DNA from: Alphaproteobacteria bacterium
Lineage (GTDB): Bacteria; Pseudomonadota; Alphaproteobacteria; Micropepsales; Micropepsaceae
Reading direction: 5' to 3'
DNA: 64,000 nt
Assembly (NCBI GenBank): GCA_017308475.1
Contig: JAFKEU010000011.1
Span: forward strand, 62,001 to 126,000
Numbering within the stretch: the first letter of the stretch is position 1; each line of letters begins with the position of its first letter. The translations under genes were made by a program, and so were the position numbers. The notes beneath the pieces were generated by a model. That model had not been told where the DNA came from. It did not search any database and saw only the letters and a list, made by a program, of their open reading frames with translations. Shown here one piece after another: positions 1-11,116 of the stretch.

Positions 1-800
1 GCGCCAACAAGGTGATCTTCATGGTCGCCCCGCTGATCACCGTGACGCTGGCCTTCGCCGGCTGGGCGGTGGTGCCATGGGACAATGGCTGGGTGGTGGC
101 CGACATCAACGTCGGCATTCTCTATCTATTCGCCATGTCGTCGCTGGGCGTCTACGGGATCATCATGGCTGGCTGGGCGTCGAACTCGAAATATCCTTTC
201 CTGTCGGCGCTGCGGGCGGCGGCGCAAATGGTGTCGTACGAAGTCTCGATCGGGTTTGTCATCATCACGGTGCTGCTGTTCGCCGGCTCGCTGAACCTGT
301 CGGACATCGTGCGCGCCCAATCGACCAACGGGGTATTCAACTTCCTGCACTGGAACGTCTTTTCGATGTTGTTCCCCATGCTGCCGATCTTCTTCGTCTC
401 GGCGCTGGCGGAGACCAATCGCCCGCCCTTCGATCTGGTGGAGGCGGAAAGCGAATTGGTGGCCGGCTTTTTCGTAGAATATTCCTCCACCCCGTTCCTG
501 TTGTTCTTCCTGGGGGAGTATTTGTCCATCGTGCTGATGTGCGCGATGTGCTCGATCCTGTTCCTTGGGGGGTGGCTGTCGCCGCTGAATTTGGCGCCCT
601 TTACCCTGGTCCCCGGCGCGGTGTGGTTCTTCCTGAAGATATGCTTCTTCTTTTTCATGTTCGCGATGGTGAAGGCGATGGTGCCGCGCTATCGCTACGA
701 CCAGCTCATGCGCCTGGGCTGGAAAGTATTCCTGCCCACCTCGCTTCTTTGGGTGGTGCTGACGGCGGGATGGGTGATGTTCGTCCGTCCGCATCTGTAA
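1..800 (+). CDS. nuoH: NADH-quinone oxidoreductase subunit H, 3' part (5' end outside window)
   Basis: This is the C-terminal part of the membrane subunit of complex I that lies at the junction with the peripheral arm and helps form the quinone chamber. The frame is open from base 3, and the protein begins before the window. About 265 residues are visible, with several hydrophobic segments and the family loop [20 protein letters not shown], whose acidic residues are conserved in NuoH. It ends at TAA 798-800, and nuoI follows after 10 bases, the usual order in alphaproteobacteria. Family assignment is secure; only the N-terminus is missing because of the window edge. Confidence 0.95.
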   Translation, partial: ANKVIFMVAPLITVTLAFAGWAVVPWDNGWVVADINVGILYLFAMSSLGVYGIIMAGWASNSKYPFLSALRAAAQMVSYEVSIGFVIITVLLFAGSLNLSDIVRAQSTNGVFNFLHWNVFSMLFPMLPIFFVSALAETNRPPFDLVEAESELVAGFFVEYSSTPFLLFFLGEYLSIVLMCAMCSILFLGGWLSPLNLAPFTLVPGAVWFFLKICFFFFMFAMVKAMVPRYRYDQLMRLGWKVFLPTSLLWVVLTAGWVMFVRPHL

Positions 801-810
801 GAGGTTCGCC

Positions 811-1299
811 ATGGCCAGTCTGGACCGCACCGCGCGCCAGATATTCTTCTGGGAATTCATCAAGAGCTTTGGGCTCTCGATGCGCTATTTCTTCGCTCCC
901 AAGGCGACGCTCAACTATCCCTTCGAGAAGGGCCCGCTTTCTCCCCGCTTCCGGGGTGAGCATGCGCTGCGCCGCTATGCCAATGGCGAGGAACGCTGCA
1001 TCGCCTGCAAGCTGTGCGAGGCGATCTGTCCGGCCCAGGCCATCACCATCGAGGCCGAACCGCGCGCCGACGGCAGCCGTCGCACCACCCGCTATGACAT
1101 CGACATGGTGAAATGCATTTACTGCGGCTTCTGCCAGGAAGCCTGTCCGGTGGATGCCATCGTCGAGGGCCCGAACTTCGAGTTCTCCACCGAGACGCGC
1201 GAGGAACTTTACTACAACAAGGACCGGCTGCTCGCGAATGGCGACCGCTGGGAACGGGAAATCGCCCGCAATCTGGAACTGGACGCGCCCTACCGCTAA
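811..1299 (+). CDS. nuoI: NADH-quinone oxidoreductase subunit I (two 4Fe-4S clusters)
   Basis: NuoI is the peripheral-arm ferredoxin-like subunit that passes electrons through two tetranuclear clusters (N6a and N6b) towards the quinone site. The 162-residue protein shows both CxxCxxCxxxCP motifs: Cys63, 66, 69 and 73 ([12 protein letters not shown]) and Cys102, 105, 108 and 112 ([12 protein letters not shown]). The length is normal for alphaproteobacterial NuoI. The start at 811 lies 10 bases after nuoH, preceded by AGAGG. Confidence 0.97.
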   Translation: MASLDRTARQIFFWEFIKSFGLSMRYFFAPKATLNYPFEKGPLSPRFRGEHALRRYANGEERCIACKLCEAICPAQAITIEAEPRADGSRRTTRYDIDMVKCIYCGFCQEACPVDAIVEGPNFEFSTETREELYYNKDRLLANGDRWEREIARNLELDAPYR

Positions 1300-1320
1300 A
1301 CGGGGTGCACGGGGAAACGC

Positions 1321-1926
1321 ATGTTTGAGGCCATAGCCTTCTGGTTTTTCGCATTCTTGCTGATCGCCTGCGCGACGATGGTTATCGCCGCGCGCAATCC
1401 CGTGCATTCGGTGCTGTTTCTGATCCTGGCATTCTTCAACGCTGCCGGTCTGTTCGTGCTGCTGGGAGCCGAGTTCCTGGCGATGATTCTGATAGTGGTC
1501 TATGTCGGCGCCGTAGCCGTGCTGTTCCTGTTCGTGGTGATGATGCTGGACATCGACTTCGCCGAACTGAAGCGAGGGGCGCTGCAATATCTGCCCTTCG
1601 GCGCCTTGATCGGATTGATCCTGGTGGCAGAGCTGGCGATGGCCGGAAGCGCCTGGGTGCTGGGCCCGGCGACAATGGCCGCCAAGGCGTACGCCACGCC
1701 GCAAGGGATCACCAACACCGCCGCGCTGGGGCATATTCTCTATACTGACTATGTTTATTACTTCCAGATTGCGGGTCTGGTCCTGCTGGTCGCGATGATC
1801 GGCGCTATCGTGCTGACCCTGCGCAGCCGCCCGGGCGTGCGCCGTCAGGTGATCTCGGTGCAGAATGCGCGCACCGCGGCCATGGCGGTTGAGATGATCA
1901 ACATCAAGCCGGGCGAGGGGGCTTAA
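1321..1926 (+). CDS. nuoJ: NADH-quinone oxidoreductase subunit J
   Basis: NuoJ is a small membrane subunit of the proton-pumping arm of complex I. The 201-residue protein has about five hydrophobic segments. The third includes the family stretch [20 protein letters not shown], whose pi-bulge helix is conserved. It lies between nuoI and nuoK with a 1-base gap to nuoK. The start is preceded by GGGGAAACGC. The hydrophilic C-terminal tail (about residues 165-201) is typical of the family. Confidence 0.96.
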   Translation: MFEAIAFWFFAFLLIACATMVIAARNPVHSVLFLILAFFNAAGLFVLLGAEFLAMILIVVYVGAVAVLFLFVVMMLDIDFAELKRGALQYLPFGALIGLILVAELAMAGSAWVLGPATMAAKAYATPQGITNTAALGHILYTDYVYYFQIAGLVLLVAMIGAIVLTLRSRPGVRRQVISVQNARTAAMAVEMINIKPGEGA

Positions 1927-1927
1927 T

Positions 1928-2236
1928 ATGGCAATCGGCCTGAGCCAGTACCTAACCGTCGCTGCGATCCTGTTCACGATCGGCGTCCTGGGCATTTTCC
2001 TGAACCGCCGCAACATCATCATCATCCTGATGTCGGTCGAGTTGATCCTGTTGGCGGTGAATATCAACTTCGTCGCCTTCAGCGCCTATCAGGGAGACCT
2101 GGTCGGACAGGTGTTCGCTCTGTTTGTGCTGACCGTGGCCGCCGCCGAGGCAGCCATCGGCCTGGCCATCCTGGTCGTCTATTTCCGCAACCGCGGCACC
2201 ATCGCGGTTGAAGACGTCAATCTGATGAAGGGCTGA
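1928..2236 (+). CDS. nuoK: NADH-quinone oxidoreductase subunit K
   Basis: NuoK is a three-helix membrane subunit whose buried glutamates take part in proton transfer. The 102-residue protein has the expected segments, with conserved acidic residues in [18 protein letters not shown] and in the [19 protein letters not shown] helix. The length matches the family. It sits between nuoJ (1-base gap) and nuoL (6-base gap), so translation is probably coupled. Confidence 0.97.
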   Translation: MAIGLSQYLTVAAILFTIGVLGIFLNRRNIIIILMSVELILLAVNINFVAFSAYQGDLVGQVFALFVLTVAAAEAAIGLAILVVYFRNRGTIAVEDVNLMKG

Positions 2237-2242
2237 CGCGGC

Positions 2243-4261
2243 ATGTATGCGACAATCGTCTTCCTTCCGTTTTTGGGCTGCGTCATCGCCGGTCTTTTCG
2301 GCCGACTGATCGGCCCGCGTCCGTCCGAATTGGTGACCACAGGGCTTTTGTTCGTCTCAGCCGCGCTGTCGGTGGTGGCCTTCGCCCAAGTGGCGCTGGG
2401 CGGCGGTGCCACACAGATCATTCCGATCCTGCCCTGGATCCATTCGGGCGATTTTGCCGCTGACTGGACCGTGCGGGTCGATGGCATCACCGCGGTGATG
2501 CTGGTTGTGGTGACGGGCGTCTCCAGCCTGGTGCACCTCTATTCCATCGGCTACATGCACGAAGACCCGCATCGTCCGCGCTTCTTTGCCTATCTGTCGC
2601 TGTTTACCTTCGCCATGCTGATGTTGGTGACGTCGAACAACTTCCTGCAGCTTTTCTTCGGCTGGGAAGGCGTGGGCCTGGCTTCCTATCTGCTGATCGG
2701 CTTCTGGTATACGCGCCCGTCGGCCAACGCGGCCGCGATCAAGGCCTTTATCGTCAACCGCGTGGGTGACTTCGGATTTGCGCTGGGCATCTTCGGCGTC
2801 TGGGCGGCGTTCCACACCCTGGACTTCGACGCGGTGTTCGTCGCCGCGCCCGCTATGGCGGGAAAGACTTTCATTTTTGCCGGCCACAGCGTCGACATCC
2901 TGACAACGCTCTGTCTGTTGCTGTTCGTGGGCGCGATGGGCAAGTCGGCCCAGCTTGGCCTGCACACCTGGCTGCCGGATGCCATGGAAGGCCCCACGCC
3001 GGTGTCCGCCCTGATCCACGCCGCCACCATGGTGACGGCTGGCGTGTTCCTGGTCTGCCGCTGCTCGCCGATGTTCCAGCACGCGCCGGTGGCGCTCGAG
3101 TTCGTCACTGTGATCGGTGCCACAACGGCCTTCTTCGCCGCCTCGGTGGGCCTCTTCCAGAACGACATCAAGCGGGTGATCGCCTATTCAACCTGCAGCC
3201 AGCTTGGTTACATGTTCGCCGCGGCTGGCGTGGCCGCCTACAACGCCGCCATGTTCCATCTGTTCACCCATGCCTTCTTTAAAGCGTTGCTGTTTCTGGG
3301 TGCAGGCAGCGTAATCCATGCCGTGCATCATGAGCAGGACATGCGGAAGATGGGCGGCCTGTTTCGCCGGATTCCTTTCACTTGGGCGATGATGCTGATA
3401 GGCAATTTGGCGTTGACGGGCGTGGGTCTGCCACTGTTGGGCGTCGGCCTGGCCGGCTTCTATTCCAAAGACGCCATCATCAATTCCACCTATCTGGCGG
3501 GCACCGGCGTGGGCAGTTATGCCTTTACCCTGCTACTGATCGCGGCTGGCATGACCAGCTTTTATTCCTGGCGCCAGTTCCTGCTGACCTTTCATGGCCG
3601 CTATCGCGGGCTGGATCACCAGCATGTGACCCATTCCGACGATCACGCCCATGACGAGCCGATGGACGGCGATCGCGGTCACCAGCATGCCCCGAAGCTG
3701 GAGGACGTGCATGAATCTCCGTTGGTAATGCTGGTACCGCTGGCAGTGCTGGCAGTGGGCGCGGTGTTTGCCGGCATGGCTTTCACCCATTTCTTCGTAG
3801 GTGATGGCGCGCATGAATTCTGGCGCGCCTCGCTTGTTGTGGGGTCGGGCGAGGAAGGCCATCTGCCGCTGTGGGTCGAGCTGGGGCCGCTGGTGGTGAC
3901 CATCGCCGGCTTCCTGATCGCCTATTACTATTACATCCTGCACCCGGAGATCGCGGCCGCGATCCAAGCGCGCCGGGGCCTGCTGTATCTTTTCCTGTAC
4001 AACAAATGGTATTTTGACGAACTCTATGAATTCCTGTTCGTCAAGCCCGCGATGCGGCTTGGCCGCTTTCTGTGGAAGCGCGGCGACGGCACGGTGATTG
4101 ACGGACTGGGGCCGGACGGCGTGGCGGCGCGGGTGCTTGATGCCGCGCGCGGCGCGGTAAAGCTGCAGACCGGATATGTCTATCATTACGCATTGGCAAT
4201 GCTTTTGGGGGTGGTGGCGCTGGTCACTTGGTTCATGATGACGCTGGGAGGCAAGCTATGA
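2243..4261 (+). CDS. nuoL: NADH-quinone oxidoreductase subunit L
   Basis: NuoL is the distal antiporter-like proton-pumping subunit of complex I, with a long lateral helix at its C-terminus. At 672 residues it has normal length. The antiporter core is visible: the [20 protein letters not shown] region with its conserved Glu near residue 145, then [21 protein letters not shown] His-rich loop ([14 protein letters not shown], about residues 457-470) lies before the C-terminal part, a common variable insertion in alphaproteobacteria. Its stop overlaps the nuoM start as ATGA. Confidence 0.97.
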   Translation: MYATIVFLPFLGCVIAGLFGRLIGPRPSELVTTGLLFVSAALSVVAFAQVALGGGATQIIPILPWIHSGDFAADWTVRVDGITAVMLVVVTGVSSLVHLYSIGYMHEDPHRPRFFAYLSLFTFAMLMLVTSNNFLQLFFGWEGVGLASYLLIGFWYTRPSANAAAIKAFIVNRVGDFGFALGIFGVWAAFHTLDFDAVFVAAPAMAGKTFIFAGHSVDILTTLCLLLFVGAMGKSAQLGLHTWLPDAMEGPTPVSALIHAATMVTAGVFLVCRCSPMFQHAPVALEFVTVIGATTAFFAASVGLFQNDIKRVIAYSTCSQLGYMFAAAGVAAYNAAMFHLFTHAFFKALLFLGAGSVIHAVHHEQDMRKMGGLFRRIPFTWAMMLIGNLALTGVGLPLLGVGLAGFYSKDAIINSTYLAGTGVGSYAFTLLLIAAGMTSFYSWRQFLLTFHGRYRGLDHQHVTHSDDHAHDEPMDGDRGHQHAPKLEDVHESPLVMLVPLAVLAVGAVFAGMAFTHFFVGDGAHEFWRASLVVGSGEEGHLPLWVELGPLVVTIAGFLIAYYYYILHPEIAAAIQARRGLLYLFLYNKWYFDELYEFLFVKPAMRLGRFLWKRGDGTVIDGLGPDGVAARVLDAARGAVKLQTGYVYHYALAMLLGVVALVTWFMMTLGGKL

Positions 4262-5802
4262 GCCTTCCCCTTCTGTCCCTGTGCACCTTCGTGCCGCTGG
4301 TCGGCGCGGCGGCCATCCTTCTTAACCCAACGCCCAACAGCGCCCGCTGGATCGCGCTCATCACCACTATCGTCACCTTCATCCTGTCGTTGATGGTGTG
4401 GGCGGCGTTCAATCCCGCCGATCCCGGCTTTCAGCTGGTAGAGAAAACAAGTTGGCTGGGTGGCGGTATCTCCTATCACATGGGGGTGGACGGTATCTCG
4501 ATGCTGTTCGTCGTGCTGACCGCCGGCCTGATGCCTTTCTGCATTGCCGCGTCTTGGGAGAGCGTCCAGGCCCGAGTCGCGGAGTACATGATCGCCTTCC
4601 TGGTACTGGAAACCATGATGATCGGTGTATTCTGCGCGCTGGACCTCGTGCTGTTCTATGTGCTGTTCGAGGGCGGCCTGATCCCGATGTTCCTCATTAT
4701 CGGCATCTGGGGCGGCAAGCGGCGCGTCTACGCTAGCTTCAAGTTCTTCCTCTACACCTTCGTGGGCTCCGTGCTGATGCTCCTCGCGATCATGAGCATG
4801 TATTGGTATTCCGGCACTACCGACATCGTCACGTTGCTGCAGGGCGTGCATTTCCCGGTCGCCATGCAGACCTGGCTGTGGATGGCCTTCTTCGCCAGCT
4901 TCGCGGTCAAGATGCCGATGTGGCCGGTCCATACCTGGCTGCCCGACGCCCACGTGGAGGCGCCCACCGCCGGTTCTGTTATCCTGGCGGGCATCCTGCT
5001 GAAGATGGGTGGTTACGGCTTCTTGCGCTTCTCGCTGCCCATGTTCCCGTCGGCATCCGAAACGTTCGGCCCTCTGGTCTTCACCCTGTCCATCGTCGCC
5101 ATCATCTACACCTCGCTGGTGGCGCTGGCGCAGGAGGACATGAAGAAGCTGATCGCCTATTCCTCGGTGGCCCATATGGGTTTCGTCACCATGGGGCTCT
5201 TTACCTTGACCCATCAGGGGGTAGAGGGCGGCATCTTCCAGATGCTGAGCCATGGCGTGGTATCGGGCGCGCTGTTCCTCTGCGTGGGCGTGGTCTATGA
5301 CCGCATGCATACCCGCGAAATCGCAGCATATGGTGGCTTGGTCAATCGCATGCCGCTCTATGCTGCCTGCTTTATGGTGTTCACGCTCGCCAATGTCGGC
5401 CTGCCTGGGACCAGCGGCTTCATAGGTGAGTTCCTGACCATGCTGGGCGCCTTCATGCACAACAGCTGGATCGCCATCTTCGCTGCCACCGGCGTGATCC
5501 TCTCGGCCACCTATGCACTCTATCTTTACCGACGCGTCATCTTCGGCACGCTGGTGAAGCCTTCGTTACAGGCAATCCAGGATCTGACGGCGCGCGAGAT
5601 CGCCATCTTAGCGCCGCTGGTGGTGATCACCATCTTGATGGGCGTCTACCCCAAACCGGTCTTCGATGTGACCACGCCAGCCGTCGCGAAGCTGATCGCC
5701 GACAACAAAATGGCGCGCGCCGTCGATCACGCACCTGCCAGCCACGCGCCCAAGGTGGCAGACAACCGCGCCACGCAAATCCAGACGGGAGACGGCCGGT
5801 GA
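4258..5802 (+). CDS. nuoM: NADH-quinone oxidoreductase subunit M
   Basis: NuoM is the second antiporter-like proton channel of complex I. I chose ATG 4258 because it overlaps the nuoL stop as ATGA and gives a 514-residue protein starting [14 protein letters not shown], as in the family. A longer in-frame start at 4228 would add ten residues encoded inside nuoL and looks wrong. The conserved elements are [18 protein letters not shown] with its key Glu and [20 protein letters not shown]. The last 30 residues are a hydrophilic tail. Confidence 0.96.
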   Translation: MSLPLLSLCTFVPLVGAAAILLNPTPNSARWIALITTIVTFILSLMVWAAFNPADPGFQLVEKTSWLGGGISYHMGVDGISMLFVVLTAGLMPFCIAASWESVQARVAEYMIAFLVLETMMIGVFCALDLVLFYVLFEGGLIPMFLIIGIWGGKRRVYASFKFFLYTFVGSVLMLLAIMSMYWYSGTTDIVTLLQGVHFPVAMQTWLWMAFFASFAVKMPMWPVHTWLPDAHVEAPTAGSVILAGILLKMGGYGFLRFSLPMFPSASETFGPLVFTLSIVAIIYTSLVALAQEDMKKLIAYSSVAHMGFVTMGLFTLTHQGVEGGIFQMLSHGVVSGALFLCVGVVYDRMHTREIAAYGGLVNRMPLYAACFMVFTLANVGLPGTSGFIGEFLTMLGAFMHNSWIAIFAATGVILSATYALYLYRRVIFGTLVKPSLQAIQDLTAREIAILAPLVVITILMGVYPKPVFDVTTPAVAKLIADNKMARAVDHAPASHAPKVADNRATQIQTGDGR

Positions 5803-7232
5803 GCCTTCAGACTGATCTTCTGATCCTTCTGCCCGAATTGTCGCTGGCGGTTGGCGCCATGGCCCTGCTGTTGATTGGCGCCATCGGCGGGGAAAAGACC
5901 GAGCCCGTGGTGACCTGGTTGGCGGTGTGCATCCTGCTTCTGGCCGGAATCGGCACGGTGATGGGTCCCGAAGGCACCGCATTTCATGGAGCCTTCGTGG
6001 CCGACCGCTTCTCGCGGTTCGCCAAGGTTATGATCCTGGTGGGCGCGGCGCTGTCGATCCTGCTGGCGGACGAATTTTTCGTCACCGAGAAGAACTCGCG
6101 CTTCGAAATGCCTGTCCTGATGCTATTGGCCACGCTGGGCATGATGCTGATGGTTTCTGCCAAGAGCTTCCTTGCGCTCTATATGGGGTTGGAGCTGCAG
6201 TCTCTGGCGCTATATGTGCTTGCCGCCTTCTCCCGAGATAATCTTCGTTCCAGTGAGGCGGGCCTGAAATATTTCGTCCTGGGCGCGCTGTCCTCTGGCA
6301 TGTTGCTGTATGGTATTTCGCTGATTTATGGCTTCACTGGTTCGACCCAATTCACGTCCATCGCCGATGTCACCATGATCGGCGGCGCCAGCCTGGGTGT
6401 TGTCTTCGGAATTGTGTTCCTGATTGCCGGTCTTGCTTTCAAGGTGTCCGCTGTGCCGTTCCATATGTGGACGCCCGACGTTTATGAAGGCGCCCCCACC
6501 CCGGTAACCGCCTTCTTCGCCACTGCCGCCAAGGTTGCAGCGATGTGTTTGTTTTTGCGTGCGATCCTGAGTCCGTTTCCAGATTTGTTGGCCCAGTGGC
6601 GCCAGATCATCGTCTTCATCTCGGTGCTGTCGATGGCCTTGGGTGCCATCGCCGCGATCGGCCAGACCAACATCAAGCGCCTTATGGCCTATTCGTCCAT
6701 CGGCCATATGGGTTATGCGCTGCTGGGGCTGGCCGCTGGCACCGCGATGGGCGCGCGCGGCGTTCTGATCTATCTGGCGATTTATGTCTTCACCAATCTG
6801 GGTGTCTTTGCGTGCATCCAGGCGATGAAGCGTGGTGGCAAAGCAGTGGAAAATATATATGACCTCGCCGGGCTGGCTCGGACCGACTTGAGATTCGCGA
6901 CCCTGTTCTCGGTCTTGTTCCTCAGTCTGGCGGGTCTGCCACCGCTGGCGGGATTCTTTGCCAAATTCTATGTCTTCCTGGCGGCAATTCAGGCCGGACT
7001 GATCGTGCCCGCCGTGCTTGGCGTTCTGGCCAGTGCCATCGGGCTCGTCTATTATTTGCGTTTGGTTAAGGTGATGTTCTTTGACGACGCGGCGGCTCCT
7101 TTCGACGGCCAACTTGCGCCCGCCAGCCGCGCCATCATCTGGGCGTCGGTGGCCGCAACCTTGCTGTTCATTGTGGGGGCCTCCCCCGTGATTACTGCCG
7201 CCGATGCTGCGGCAAGGGCGTTACTGCCTTGA
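5799..7232 (+). CDS. nuoN: NADH-quinone oxidoreductase subunit N
   Basis: NuoN is the third antiporter-like membrane subunit of complex I. The 477-residue protein starts at GTG 5799, which overlaps the nuoM stop (GTGA), so it is translationally coupled. Conserved segments are [38 protein letters not shown] and [16 protein letters not shown]. It is the last complex I gene and runs directly into birA through a TTGA overlap, a junction seen in many alphaproteobacteria. Confidence 0.96.
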   Translation: MSLQTDLLILLPELSLAVGAMALLLIGAIGGEKTEPVVTWLAVCILLLAGIGTVMGPEGTAFHGAFVADRFSRFAKVMILVGAALSILLADEFFVTEKNSRFEMPVLMLLATLGMMLMVSAKSFLALYMGLELQSLALYVLAAFSRDNLRSSEAGLKYFVLGALSSGMLLYGISLIYGFTGSTQFTSIADVTMIGGASLGVVFGIVFLIAGLAFKVSAVPFHMWTPDVYEGAPTPVTAFFATAAKVAAMCLFLRAILSPFPDLLAQWRQIIVFISVLSMALGAIAAIGQTNIKRLMAYSSIGHMGYALLGLAAGTAMGARGVLIYLAIYVFTNLGVFACIQAMKRGGKAVENIYDLAGLARTDLRFATLFSVLFLSLAGLPPLAGFFAKFYVFLAAIQAGLIVPAVLGVLASAIGLVYYLRLVKVMFFDDAAAPFDGQLAPASRAIIWASVAATLLFIVGASPVITAADAAARALLP

Positions 7233-7942
7233 ATGGTTTGCCGGCCGGCTATCGGCTGATCCGGTACCAGGAAATTGATTCCACCAATAGCGAGGCGCGC
7301 CGCCTGGCTGAGGCGGGGGAAGGGGGACCCGTCTGGATCACCGCCCTGCACCAGACGGCGGGCCGGGGTCGCCGCGGTCGCGCCTGGGATACCGCGCTGG
7401 GCAATCTGGCCGCCACGCTACTGCTTCGACCCGTACGTAAGCCCTTTGGTCAGTTGTCCTTCGCCGCTGCACTGGCGGTGGCCGACGTCGTGGCCCCGTC
7501 CGCGCCCGATGCGAAGATCACGTTCAAATGGCCGAACGATGTGTTGGCCGATGGCCACAAGATGGCAGGTATCCTGCTGGAATCCGGCGATGGCTGGCTG
7601 GCGGTAGGTATTGGCATCAATCTGGCTTCACATCCCGAGGGCACCGAATTTTCCGCGACCTCGCTGCCAGCACTGGGTGTCGCGGCCCCTTCGCCCGACG
7701 CCGCGCTGGCGTTCCTCGCGGCGCGCTTTGCGCACTGGTATGATCGATGGGTCAATGAGGGTTTCGAACCGCTGCGCGCGCAATGGCTGGCGCGGGCAGG
7801 CGGACTGGGCGCGCCCATTCGTGCAAGGTTGCCACAGGCCGAGCATAGCGGGGTTTTCCAGGGCATCAACGCCGACGGCGCGCTGCTGCTCGACCAGCAG
7901 GGCCAGGTGCGCGTGATCGCGGCGGGAGAGGTGTTCTTCTGA
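7229..7942 (+). CDS. birA: Biotin--[acetyl-CoA carboxylase] ligase, no DNA-binding domain
   Basis: It attaches biotin to the carboxyl carrier protein through biotinyl-AMP. The 237-residue protein shows the ligase motifs GRGRRGR (residues 45-51), KWPND (100-104) and KMAGIL (111-116). It has no N-terminal winged helix, so it is a monofunctional group I ligase and not a BirA-type repressor. The start is the TTG that overlaps the nuoN stop. The C-terminal SH3-like part ends with [13 protein letters not shown]. The stop overlaps the coaX start by one base (TGATG). Confidence 0.94.
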   Translation: MNGLPAGYRLIRYQEIDSTNSEARRLAEAGEGGPVWITALHQTAGRGRRGRAWDTALGNLAATLLLRPVRKPFGQLSFAAALAVADVVAPSAPDAKITFKWPNDVLADGHKMAGILLESGDGWLAVGIGINLASHPEGTEFSATSLPALGVAAPSPDAALAFLAARFAHWYDRWVNEGFEPLRAQWLARAGGLGAPIRARLPQAEHSGVFQGINADGALLLDQQGQVRVIAAGEVFF

Positions 7943-8715
7943 TGCTGCTCGCGATCGATGCCGGCAACACCAATATCGTCTTTGCCGTCTATGATGGCGC
8001 GGAAATGCGCGCCCAATGGCGTGCGGTGACGCAGGTGGCCCGCACCGCCGACGAACACGCCGTATGGTTGAACCAGCTTCTGGCGCTGAATGGCTGGTCC
8101 TTCGAGGATTTGGATGAAGCCATTATCGCCACCGTAGTGCCGGCGCTGCTGTTCGATTTGCGCGCGCTGTGCCGAACCTATCTGAATTGCGAGCCCATGA
8201 TCGTGGGCGATCCCATGCTGGATCTGGGGCCAGGGCCTGAAGTCGATCGACCTGAAACCGTGGGTGCAGATCGGCTTTGCAATACTGTCGCCGCTCATGA
8301 CCGCTATCCTGGCGCGGTGCTTGTGGTGGATTTCGGAACCGCCACCAATTTTGACATTGTGTCCGAGAAGGGGGCTTTTTGTGGCAGTGTGATTGCGCCG
8401 GGCGCCAACCTGTCGATCGAGGCGCTGCATCAGGCCGCGGCACTGCTCCCGCGAGTCGCCATCCACCGCGCCCAGAAGGTGATCGGCCGTGACACGGTGT
8501 CGTCCATGCAGTCGGGCATTTATTGGGGTTATGTCGGCCTGATCGGCGGGCTGGTCGATCGCATCATGGCCGAATTCGCCAAACCCATGACGGTAGTAGC
8601 GACCGGTGGCCTTGCTCACCTGTTCCGGCCCGACATCCTCGCTATCGAACATGTCGATCCCGACCTGACCATGCGCGGACTGATGCTGATCCACGCCCGC
8701 AACAAGAAGGCGTGA
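7942..8715 (+). CDS. coaX: Type III pantothenate kinase
   Basis: It phosphorylates pantothenate, the first step of coenzyme A synthesis, in the cytosol. The 257-residue protein has the type III signature: DAGNTN (residues 6-11, phosphate loop), GADR (108-111, pantothenate loop), D130 in VVDFGTA and the GSVIAPG loop (148-154). Type III kinases are not inhibited by CoA and usually need a monovalent cation (family knowledge). It is coupled to birA upstream and to rnj downstream by one-base overlaps. Confidence 0.96.
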   Translation: MLLAIDAGNTNIVFAVYDGAEMRAQWRAVTQVARTADEHAVWLNQLLALNGWSFEDLDEAIIATVVPALLFDLRALCRTYLNCEPMIVGDPMLDLGPGPEVDRPETVGADRLCNTVAAHDRYPGAVLVVDFGTATNFDIVSEKGAFCGSVIAPGANLSIEALHQAAALLPRVAIHRAQKVIGRDTVSSMQSGIYWGYVGLIGGLVDRIMAEFAKPMTVVATGGLAHLFRPDILAIEHVDPDLTMRGLMLIHARNKKA

Positions 8716-10370
8716 TGACGGTTGGCGTGCCCGGTGACGAGCTTGTCTTCCTGCCCTTGGGAGGGGCGGGCGAAATCGGCATGAATTTCAACGCTTACGG
8801 CTATGGCCCACCGGACAAGCGACAATGGATCATCGTCGATTGTGGCGTGCTCTTCGGACGCGAGGGTAACCAGCCCGGGGTCGATGTGCTGATGCCTGAT
8901 ATCCGTGCATTGACCGAGAATCGCGAGGAGGTTCTGGGCATCATCGCCACGCACGCGCACGAGGATCACATCGGTGCGATTGCTCACCTTTGGCCGATGT
9001 TGCGCTGCTCCGTATATGCCACCGCTTTCACAGCCCGACTGATCACCGGCAAGCTGGAGGAGGCGGGACTTTCGGCGAAGGTGCGCGTGACGGTGGTGCC
9101 TGTAGGGGGCAGTCTGACGCTGGGACCCTTCACCCTGGACTTCATTTCCATCACCCATTCCATCCTCGAACCCAACCTGCTGGCGATCGGGACACCGCTG
9201 GGCGTGGTGGCCCATACTGGCGACTGGAAGATCGATCCAGATCCCTTGCTGGGCGAGGAGACCGATGCTGCCGCGCTGGAGAAGCTGGGCAATGATGGGG
9301 TTCTGGCGCTGGTCTGCGATTCCACCAATGCTCTGGTGTCGGGCACTTCGGGCTCGGAAAGTACGGTGCGTGAAAGCCTTGCTGACCTGATTGGCACGCT
9401 GAAGGGTCGCGTGGCGGTAACAGGCTTTGCCTCCAACATTGCGCGACTGGACAGCATCGCGCACGCCGCGCGCATGCATGGTCGCAAGATTGCCCTGGTG
9501 GGCCGCTCGATGCAGAAGATGGTGCAGGCGGCGCGCGAATGCGGCTACCTGAAGGACTTTCCGCCGGTGCTGGACGAGATCGAGGCGATGGAGCTGCCGC
9601 CGCGCAAGGTTCTGTTCCTTTGCACCGGCAGCCAGGGCGAGCCAAGGGCCGCGATGGCACGCATCGCTGACGACAGTCATCCCAACGTCCATCTAGCCGA
9701 AGGCGACACGGTAATCTTCTCCAGCCGCGTCATTCCGGGCAATGAGCTGGCGATTTTCGACCTGCAGAACCAGCTGGCGGCACGGGGCATCGAACTTGTG
9801 ACGGCGGAGGACCATTTCGTCCATGTCTCGGGCCATCCTTGCCGGGACGAGCTGGCCCAGATGTACCGCTGGATCCGGCCCAGGGTGGCGATCCCGGTGC
9901 ATGGTGAGGTCCGCCACCAGGTTGCCCATGCCCGGCTGGCTCGAGAGATGCAGGTCCCTCAGACCCTGATCCCGCAGAACGGCCATCTCTTCCGGCTGGC
10001 GCCGGGCCGCCCGCAGCTGATCGATGAAGTGCCTTCGGGCCGCATCCATCTGGATGGGCGGGTGCTGGTGGCGGAGGGCGAAGGACTGGCCAGGAGCCGC
10101 CGGGCCATGGGTCATGCGGGGCTGCTTGTGGTGTCGCTCGTGCTGGACGGGAAGGGCCGGGTTGCGGCGCTGCCGACCGTGCTGGCCGAAGGCATGCCGC
10201 AGCCGGTCGCCGAGGCGGTCGAACGCGCCGTAACGGAGGCGGCACGCGGGGGGGGCCGCCGCAACGACCCGGCCGAACTGGCCGAGAGCGTGCGCCGCGC
10301 CGCACGGCGCGCTGCCCATGATGCCTGGGGCAAGAAGCCGGTGACGCGCGTGCTGGTGACGGAGGTGTAG
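8715..10370 (+). CDS. rnj: Ribonuclease J
   Basis: RNase J is a metallo-beta-lactamase/beta-CASP nuclease with 5'-3' exonuclease and endonuclease activity, involved in rRNA maturation and mRNA turnover in alphaproteobacteria. I set the start at ATG 8715, overlapping the coaX stop; the frame is open further upstream inside coaX, but that part is not homologous. The 551-residue product shows the zinc motif HAHEDH (residues 80-85), the GDWKID metal-binding Asp, GSQGEP and the beta-CASP motif HVSGH. It ends with a C-terminal domain of about 110 residues. Confidence 0.95.
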   Translation: MTVGVPGDELVFLPLGGAGEIGMNFNAYGYGPPDKRQWIIVDCGVLFGREGNQPGVDVLMPDIRALTENREEVLGIIATHAHEDHIGAIAHLWPMLRCSVYATAFTARLITGKLEEAGLSAKVRVTVVPVGGSLTLGPFTLDFISITHSILEPNLLAIGTPLGVVAHTGDWKIDPDPLLGEETDAAALEKLGNDGVLALVCDSTNALVSGTSGSESTVRESLADLIGTLKGRVAVTGFASNIARLDSIAHAARMHGRKIALVGRSMQKMVQAARECGYLKDFPPVLDEIEAMELPPRKVLFLCTGSQGEPRAAMARIADDSHPNVHLAEGDTVIFSSRVIPGNELAIFDLQNQLAARGIELVTAEDHFVHVSGHPCRDELAQMYRWIRPRVAIPVHGEVRHQVAHARLAREMQVPQTLIPQNGHLFRLAPGRPQLIDEVPSGRIHLDGRVLVAEGEGLARSRRAMGHAGLLVVSLVLDGKGRVAALPTVLAEGMPQPVAEAVERAVTEAARGGGRRNDPAELAESVRRAARRAAHDAWGKKPVTRVLVTEV

Positions 10371-10371
10371 C

Positions 10372-10635
10372 ATGGCCGATCCCAACATGACCGCCATGGA
10401 CCTCAAGATCGCCTTCGGCCTGCATTATGTGGTGCTGTTCAGCGCCTATGCGGTGTTGTGGTTTCTCTGCCTGTTCTGCCTTCTGCCGATAGGGTTGGGG
10501 TCGGAGCGCGATCCGGAGACCGGTGCGCCGCTCAATCCCCAACTGGGCAAAAAGGCGCTGTGGGCCAGTGTCATCGCCGCCGTGCTGTGGGTCGCGTTCT
10601 ATGCCTTTGTCGGTTTTGGCTGGCTGGAAATCTAA
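10372..10635 (+). CDS. DUF1467 family small membrane protein
   Basis: An 87-residue inner-membrane protein with two transmembrane segments (about residues 13-37 and 62-84) joined by the loop LGSERDPETGAPLNPQLGKK. DUF1467 proteins of this size are standard neighbours of rnj and proS in alphaproteobacteria, and their function is unknown. It starts two bases after the rnj stop and is probably the last gene of the nuo-rnj operon. Its stop codon overlaps the stop of the inverted permease remnant. Confidence 0.9.
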   Translation: MADPNMTAMDLKIAFGLHYVVLFSAYAVLWFLCLFCLLPIGLGSERDPETGAPLNPQLGKKALWASVIAAVLWVAFYAFVGFGWLEI

Positions 10636-11005
10636 CCGAAGGCGATCCTTGCCGCGAAAGCGGCCGCAATAATCGCCACGCCGGGACCGATTTGCTTGAC
10701 GCGCCCCGAAAGCAGCTTGGCGCCCACCAAGGCGATGAAACCCATGCCGATGCCCTCGGCGATGGAGAAGGTGAACGGGATGGCCAGCGCCGTCCCCGGC
10801 GCCGATGGCGCGTTTCTGGCTTCTCGGGGATCGCCATGAACACTGCGCCTTCATCCATGCCGGCGGCCGACAGGATTCTGGGATTGACGAAGAGGATGTA
10901 GGCCATGGTGAAGGACACCGTGGCGCCGGCAACGATCTCGGTCTGGGCAGTGGTGCCGCGTGCCCGAAGGCCGAACGGTTTTTCGAGCATCATTGTTTCG
11001 CTCAC
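10632..11005 (-). pseudogene. NCS2-family purine permease remnant, central part deleted
   Basis: The first 60 or so residues match the N-terminus of AzgA/PbuG-type hypoxanthine/guanine permeases: start at 11005, then GTTAQTEIVAGATVSFTMAY and VNPRILSAAGMDEGAVFMA. After that the frame is lost, and a different frame on the same strand carries the C-terminal end (FTFSIAEGIGMGFIALVG, then LLSGRVKQIGPGVAIIAAAF) and closes with TAG at 10632-10634. Such permeases are normally about 430 residues long, so roughly 320 are missing. This is a deleted gene and cannot make a transporter. The ends are intact enough to suggest a recent event or an assembly collapse. Confidence 0.85.
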
Positions 11006-11021
11006 GCCAATCGCGCGTCGG

Positions 11022-11086
11022 CTCCGCGAGGGCGGCGGATTCCCGCCGGGGCGCGGTCGCGCCCGTAATGAAACGAACAGGCGGTT
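11022..11086 (-). promoter_or_regulatory. Run of small hairpins upstream of the permease remnant
   Basis: Read on the minus strand, the 80 or so bases before the permease start contain GGGCGCGACCGCGCCC (stem with a short loop) followed directly by CGGCGGGAATCCGCCG (six-base-pair stem, GAAT loop). This could be a structured 5' leader of the permease gene or a palindromic repeat. I do not recognise a known riboswitch class. Confidence 0.35.
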
Positions 11087-11116
11087 TCATGCGCTGCCTC
11101 CCAAGAGCCTGAAAGC

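Noticed and set aside
8523..8714. Upstream extension of RNase J
   Set aside because: The added residues are the coaX coding sequence in another frame; ATG 8715 gives the family start and overlaps the coaX stop.
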